In this document: positions 60,003 to 64,000 of the stretch, one piece after another
How positions within the stretch are numbered: position 1 is the first letter of the stretch
Layout: each line of letters begins with the position of its first letter
The notes under the pieces: model-generated
What the model was told of the DNA's origin: nothing
What the model saw: the letters and a program-made list of their open reading frames with translations, nothing else
Database searches by the model: none
NCBI RefSeq assembly: GCF_027923225.1
Contig: NZ_BSDI01000018.1
Location: 62,001 to 126,000, forward strand
Length of the DNA: 64,000 nucleotides
Direction of reading: 5' to 3'
DNA from: Phytohabitans aurantiacus
Lineage (GTDB): Bacteria; Actinomycetota; Actinomycetes; Mycobacteriales; Micromonosporaceae
Translations under genes and position numbers: made by a program

Positions 60003-60407
60003 ATGAAACGCACCACCAAGTGGCTGGCCACCGTCACCGCCGCGATGGCTCTGAGCAGCGGCATCGCCGCACCAGCGAGCGCGCAGGCCGCAGCCGGCAC
60101 GACCGCCACCGCCTGCACGCTCACCATGGGCAACGTCGGCTACAGCGCCAACATGCTCTATGTGTCCGGTTGGCTGAGCGGCGGCTGCAAGGGCCAGGTG
60201 GCGATCGACCTGCAGCGTTCGACGACCGCCTCCGGGCCGTGGACCACCATCGACAGCGGCATCACGTACCCGCTCGGCCCGGACGCCGAGGGCGGCACCG
60301 CCTGGTTCGACAACAACGACGGCTGCGGCGGGTTCTACTACTACCGCGGCGTGGGCACCTACGGTGACCTCACCGGGGTGTCGCCGCGACCGCAGCACCC
60401 CTGCTGA
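60003..60407 (+). CDS. Small secreted protein
   Basis: 134 aa with a clear signal peptide (KRTTKWLATVTAAMALSSGIAAPASAQA). The mature part (about 105 aa) has four Cys, an Ig-like or beta-rich pattern (LYVSGWLSGGCKGQVAIDLQRSTTASGPW) and Gly/Tyr-rich GCGGFYYYRG. No family recognised. GGGGAGG 8 nt before the ATG. Its promoter region carries three 16-bp iterons, so expression is probably tightly controlled. The 3' end overlaps the convergent MFS gene by 38 nt. Confidence 0.82.
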   Translation: MKRTTKWLATVTAAMALSSGIAAPASAQAAAGTTATACTLTMGNVGYSANMLYVSGWLSGGCKGQVAIDLQRSTTASGPWTTIDSGITYPLGPDAEGGTAWFDNNDGCGGFYYYRGVGTYGDLTGVSPRPQHPC

Positions 60408-61557
60408 CAGCCGCCAACCGGAAGAACAGCGTGCTGGCGCCGATCACCACCGGCGCCAGCACGAAGCCGGCCGCCGCGCCCGATACCCCGTCCAGAATCG
60501 CGCCGTCGAACGCCGCACCGAGCGCGGCGCCCGCGGTGAACGCGGTCGCCACCCACGCGAACGCCTCCGCCGCCGTCCCCGACGGCGCGATCCGGTCCAC
60601 CATCACGAACGTCGCCGTCAGCAGCGGCGGCAACGCCAATCCGCTGACCACGGCGAGCAGCAGCATGATCGGCGGCGCCGGTGCCAGTACCAGCGGCGCG
60701 TAACCCGCCGCGAGCGCCGCGGCGCCCCACGGCAGGCGGCGTTCGGGCAGCTTGAGGCGGGTGCCGACCAGGCCGCCGACCAGCGCGCCGGTCGCCTGCG
60801 CGGCCAGCAGCCAGCCGGCCCACGAGCGGGCGCCGGCCTCCTCCGCGTACCGCGTCACCGCCACCGGCAGCGCGCCCACACCCGCGCCGACCAGCACCAC
60901 CGCGACGAGCAGCACGCGCAGCCGGCCCGCGCGCAGCGCGCCGGCCCAGTGCCGATCGGCCGCCGCGCCGCGCCACCGGCGCACGGCCGGAGTCGCGACA
61001 AACCAGGCGGTACCGATCAATTGCAGCGCCGCCGTCGCGTACAGCCCAGCGCTGGCCCCGCCCGCACCGACCGCCGCGATCGAGACGAGCGGCCCGACGA
61101 TGAAAATGAGCTCCTGGACCGCGATGTCCAGCGAGTACGCCGTGTGGACCCGCTCTTCCGGCAGCAGGTCGCGCCACAGCACCCGCAGGCCGGACTCGAA
61201 CGGCGGCGCGCCCGCCCCCGCGAGCAGCGCCGCCACCGCGGCGGCGCCCAGCGGCGGGTGACCCGCCGCCAGCACGAGGAACGCGGCGGTCGAAACGGCC
61301 ACGGCACCGGCCATGACCGGCGGCTGGCGCCACCGATCGGCGATCCGCGCCAGCATCGGCCCGCCGATGGCCAGACCGATCGTGTACGCGGCCACGAGCA
61401 ACCCGGCGATCCCGATGGACCAGCGCTCGCGGGCGAAAACCAGCAGCGCGACCGGCGACGACGCGAGAGGGATGCGGCCTACGGTACTGGCGGCGAGCAC
61501 CCGAGCGACCTGAGCGGTACGCAGGACGGCGAGCACGCCGGTGGATGGGCGTTGCAC
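60370..61557 (-). CDS. MFS transporter (NreB/SetA-like)
   Basis: 395 aa, about 12 TM helices. Motif A-like GGPMLARIADRWRQPPVM after TM2-3, and VLWRDLLPEERVHTAYSLDIAVQELIFIVGP in the centre, a pattern seen in actinobacterial MFS proteins with unknown substrates. GTG start. The closest neighbour upstream, 248 bp away, is an SDR-like gene on the other strand. Confidence 0.88.
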   Translation of the reverse strand: MQRPSTGVLAVLRTAQVARVLAASTVGRIPLASSPVALLVFARERWSIGIAGLLVAAYTIGLAIGGPMLARIADRWRQPPVMAGAVAVSTAAFLVLAAGHPPLGAAAVAALLAGAGAPPFESGLRVLWRDLLPEERVHTAYSLDIAVQELIFIVGPLVSIAAVGAGGASAGLYATAALQLIGTAWFVATPAVRRWRGAAADRHWAGALRAGRLRVLLVAVVLVGAGVGALPVAVTRYAEEAGARSWAGWLLAAQATGALVGGLVGTRLKLPERRLPWGAAALAAGYAPLVLAPAPPIMLLLAVVSGLALPPLLTATFVMVDRIAPSGTAAEAFAWVATAFTAGAALGAAFDGAILDGVSGAAAGFVLAPVVIGASTLFFRLAAVSRGAAVAATPR

Positions 61558-61743
61558 GGCAAAGCTCCCGATGGAATCGGAGGAGTGGAGGACCGGTCAG
61601 CGGAAACGCAACCGGTCAGGGAGCGAAGTCGCCGCGCTCGTGGTCGTTGCCGTACAGCGGCAGATCAGGCGTGACCCACTGGCGGAAGGCGCTGCGGCAG
61701 ATCACGAAGCCACCGTACCGCATGTGACCGCCGTCATCTCTTG

Positions 61744-61775
61744 TTGACCTTCACACCGGTGTGAAGGTCTAGCTT
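61744..61775 (+). promoter_or_regulatory. MerR-type promoter with 24-bp perfect palindrome
   Basis: -35 TTGACC (61744-61749) and -10 CTAGCT/TAGCTT (61769-61775) are separated by 19-20 bp, longer than the normal 17. Between them lies a perfect palindrome made of GACCTTCACACC and its reverse complement (61746-61769). This is the hallmark layout of promoters twisted open by MerR-family activators. Confidence 0.75.
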
Positions 61776-61805
61776 GGTGCTCCCTCGGCAACGAAGGAGG
61801 CACAG

Positions 61806-62471
61806 GTGGCGGGGTTGGTCCTCATCGGGGCAGGTCCAGGAATCGGACGTTCGGTGGCACTGCGGTTCGCGCGCGAAGGCATGCCGGTAGCGCTCGTAGC
61901 ACGCACCAACGCCGGCGTGCGACGGATCGCCGACGACGTGCGCCTCTTGGGCGTGCCGGTCGTGGCGTCGACAGCGGACAGCACCGACGAGCGAGGGCTG
62001 CGCGCCGCCCTCGACGCGGCGGCGGCCGAGCTCGGTGCACCGGACATCGTGGTCTACAACGCCGCACTCATCCGACCCGACACGGTCGACGACCTCGCGG
62101 TGAATGACCACGCGATGCGCGCACACCTGGACGCCTGGGCGGTCAACGTGGTGGGCGCACTCGTCACCGCCGCGCACACCCTGCCCGGCATGGCCAAGCG
62201 CGGCAGTGGCTCGTTCATCGTCACGGGCGGGATGCCAGAGCCCAAGCCGGAGTACGTGTCGCTGTCGCTGGGCAAGGCCGGCGTACGCACCGCGGTCGAG
62301 CTGCTGCACCAGCAGTACGGCCCGGCGGGCGTGCACGTGGCATCGGTGACCGTCGCCGGCGCCGTAGCCCCAGGAACCGCCTTCGACCCCGACGAGATCG
62401 CCAACCACTACTGGCACCTCCACACCCAACCGCGAGAGCAGTGGCTACGGGAAGTCGTCCACACTGGATAG
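61806..62471 (+). CDS. SDR-fold oxidoreductase-like protein lacking the catalytic Tyr
   Basis: 221 aa. The Gly-rich cofactor loop is GAGPGIGR (8-15), with VYNAAL in place of NNAG. At the catalytic position the sequence is LSLGKAG: the Lys is present, but the Tyr four residues before it is replaced by Ser. It may bind NAD(P) without classical reductase chemistry. GTG start with GAAGGAGG 5 nt upstream. Transcribed from the MerR-type promoter. Confidence 0.85.
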   Translation: MAGLVLIGAGPGIGRSVALRFAREGMPVALVARTNAGVRRIADDVRLLGVPVVASTADSTDERGLRAALDAAAAELGAPDIVVYNAALIRPDTVDDLAVNDHAMRAHLDAWAVNVVGALVTAAHTLPGMAKRGSGSFIVTGGMPEPKPEYVSLSLGKAGVRTAVELLHQQYGPAGVHVASVTVAGAVAPGTAFDPDEIANHYWHLHTQPREQWLREVVHTG

Positions 62472-62483
62472 TGGCGCGCGCCC

Positions 62484-63722
62484 CTACGTTCGCCTGTGGT
62501 AGATGTTGCGGCGGGGTCGCCGCTCGCTGTCCACATAGGGCGGTGGGATGAACTCGGGTCGACCATCGTCGGCCATCCGCACCTCCCACTCCCCGCGGTG
62601 GATGAGCCGATGGTGGTATCCGCACAGCAGGACGCCGTTGTTGAGGGCGGTGTCGCCGCCGTCTGTCCAATGCCGGATGTGGTGGCCGTTGCACCACTGT
62701 GGTGGTCGGTCGCAGCCGGGGAAGGCGCATCCACCATCCCGTGCGACCAGCGCTCGGCGTAGTGGTCCGGTGAACAGGCGTCGTTGCTGGCCGACGTCGA
62801 GGATCTGCCCCTGTCCGCCGAGGACGATGGGGAGGATGTGAGCGTCGCAGGCCAGGCGTCGCACCCGTTGGGGGCTCAGTGTTTCGCCGGTGTCCAGCTG
62901 CCCTTGCCCAAGCTCCTTACGCACCACGTCAAAGGGCACCGTGACCACGACCTGCGGCCGATCCCCACCGTTGTCCGGTAGCTGCTCGGTGCGCAGCGCC
63001 AGCCGGCACACCTCCACGAGTGCGTCGGCGCGGCGTTGGGCCGGGGTTCGTTCCAGGTCGGGCTTACACAGCGGATCCAGGGCGGCGTTGACGATCGCGG
63101 CGGCCTCAGCGTCCAGCCAGCCGGTGACCCGGAAGCGGCCGTCGCCGTTGTTGGTCAGCGTGAACGCCCGTGTCCGTTGGGCGCGTTTCTCGTCTCGTTC
63201 GGCGGCGCGTCGGTCGGCTTCGTCGGCCACTTCCGGTGCCACATGTGCCAGGATCCGCTCCGCGGCTTTGCGGAGGATGGCCGGCTCCCAGTCGGCGAAC
63301 TCTGCGATCAGGGCTTTCTCGGCTAGGTCGACCATATCCGGCGACGCTTCGTCGGCAAGGTCGTGGACGGTTTTGGCGACGATGTGTGCCTGTTCGACGT
63401 TGATAGCGCCGCTTGACAGTGCCGTGTCCAGCGTCGGCCGTTGGTCCAGTGTTTTGGCCAGGTCGACGGTGCGGCGGGCGGTATTGATGCTGACATGTAG
63501 CTGTTCGCGGAGCCAGACGGCGGTGCTGGCGGCATCTTGGGCGATGGGGAGGTTGCGGCCTTCGATTTCGCGGATGAGGTGGAGCGTGGTGGCGGCGAGC
63601 ATCTGCTGCGCGTCGTGGACGGTGTGGAGGGCGTCGATGAGGTCGGGGTTGGACAGCGACCACACTGGGGTGCCGGCGCACTGGCCGGCGATCTCCCTGA
63701 GCTGCTCCAACATTTCCCGCAC
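62484..63722 (-). CDS. DUF222 / HNH endonuclease family protein
   Basis: 412 aa. The N-terminal DUF222 (13E12-like) region covers most of the protein. The C-terminal HNH motif is CAFPGCDRPPQWCNGHHIRHWTDGGDTALNNGVLLCGYHHRLIH, with paired Cys for zinc. GTG start; no clear ribosome-binding site. These proteins are abundant in actinobacteria, often in repeat-rich or accessory regions, and their function is unresolved. Confidence 0.92.
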   Translation of the reverse strand: MREMLEQLREIAGQCAGTPVWSLSNPDLIDALHTVHDAQQMLAATTLHLIREIEGRNLPIAQDAASTAVWLREQLHVSINTARRTVDLAKTLDQRPTLDTALSSGAINVEQAHIVAKTVHDLADEASPDMVDLAEKALIAEFADWEPAILRKAAERILAHVAPEVADEADRRAAERDEKRAQRTRAFTLTNNGDGRFRVTGWLDAEAAAIVNAALDPLCKPDLERTPAQRRADALVEVCRLALRTEQLPDNGGDRPQVVVTVPFDVVRKELGQGQLDTGETLSPQRVRRLACDAHILPIVLGGQGQILDVGQQRRLFTGPLRRALVARDGGCAFPGCDRPPQWCNGHHIRHWTDGGDTALNNGVLLCGYHHRLIHRGEWEVRMADDGRPEFIPPPYVDSERRPRRNIYHRRT

Positions 63723-64000
63723 ACATTGATTCTCGTACGTTGTGCGGTGGTCGTTGCCCCGTCAGGCGACACGCCGGCCGACACGCCGGTCGCCGAAAAA
63801 GTTGGCGTGCTTGGTCGGGCTGGGGCCTGTTTCCGCGGCGATGTGCCCCGGCCGTCGATCAGGGAGATCCGCATGGATCGAGGGCGAATGCACGCGGAAA
63901 AGAGATCCAACCACGTGCATTCGCCCTTGATCGACGGCGCCGGGCCTCGCGCGGCGCGGTGCACGCGGGCCGGTGGCAAGCCGACCCGCACCACAGGCGC
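63723..64000. other. Intergenic tail of the window
   Basis: No gene is supported. A 76-bp element lies at 63857-63932. Confidence 0.6.
63857..63932 (+). repeat. 76-bp palindromic element
   Basis: Outer part GATCAGGGAGATCCGCATG, inner arm GATCGAGGGCGAATGCACG, spacer GGAAAAGAGATCCAACC, arm CGTGCATTCGCCCTTGATC. Confidence 0.88.

Noticed and set aside
62484..63722. DUF222-HNH gene as part of a homing or phage element
   Set aside because: No flanking phage, intein or integrase genes and no interrupted host gene; such proteins are widespread stand-alone genes in actinobacteria.
3312..63932. CRISPR array from the recurring 76-bp palindromes
   Set aside because: Copies are kilobases apart, vary in orientation, lack regular spacers, and no cas genes are present.

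Overview
The window is GC-rich (about 70% or more) actinobacterial chromosome. Support for this comes from GTG/TTG starts, 4-nt ATGA/GTGA gene overlaps, a mycothiol-dependent (MDMPI-type) isomerase, Tat-dependent lipoproteins, a DUF222-HNH gene and ECF sigma/anti-sigma pairs. The intergenic repeat style fits a filamentous genus such as those in the Micromonosporaceae, but no marker gene here proves the genus. I see no rRNA, tRNA, CRISPR array, transposase or prophage.

Layout. 1-3.2 kb: the 3' part of a secreted subtilase. 4.1-14.1 kb: a putative sialoside-use locus. It holds a lyase of the DHDPS/N-acetylneuraminate-lyase family, a Dpp-type ABC importer (one subunit is a permease-ATPase fusion), two FadR-type GntR regulators and a secreted sialidase, tied together by a shared operator. 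14.1-17.3 kb: an HxlR-peroxiredoxin fusion divergent from an MFS exporter, then an S66 peptidase. 17.8-28.9 kb: two paralogous modules of ECF sigma factor, zinc-finger multi-TM anti-sigma and ABC-2 exporter, separated by a LuxR regulator and a methyltransferase. 28.9-34.6 kb: small metabolic genes (two VOC proteins, MDMPI, DUF1304, SDR, DHFR-like), an NLP-type necrosis-inducing protein and an AraC regulator. 35.2-37.4 kb: TetR and a DHA2 exporter with three inverted repeats between them. 37.5-40.5 kb: a tctCBA tricarboxylate transporter. 41.6-47.7 kb: an intradiol-dioxygenase-like lipoprotein, then a PucR regulator divergent from an aldolase-aminotransferase fusion and an FGGY kinase. 47.7-53.0 kb: a two-component system divergent from a DUF4097 lipoprotein and ABC exporter. 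53-64 kb: ankyrin protein, a second LuxR-enzyme pair, FkbM methyltransferase, beta-lactamase-fold hydrolase, a 2OG-Fe(II) oxygenase with a small upstream ORF, a secreted small protein behind 16-bp iterons, MFS, an SDR behind a MerR-like operator, and DUF222-HNH.

Three families of palindromic intergenic repeats run through the window: a 76-bp element (about 12 full or partial copies), a 54-bp hairpin (4 copies), and roughly 57-bp arms arranged as inverted pairs (3 pairs plus one single arm). They fill nearly all of the long non-coding gaps.

Most notable for follow-up: the aldolase-aminotransferase fusion with its FGGY kinase, the operator-linked sialidase regulon, the duplicated sigma/anti-sigma/ABC module, and the nested repeat families.
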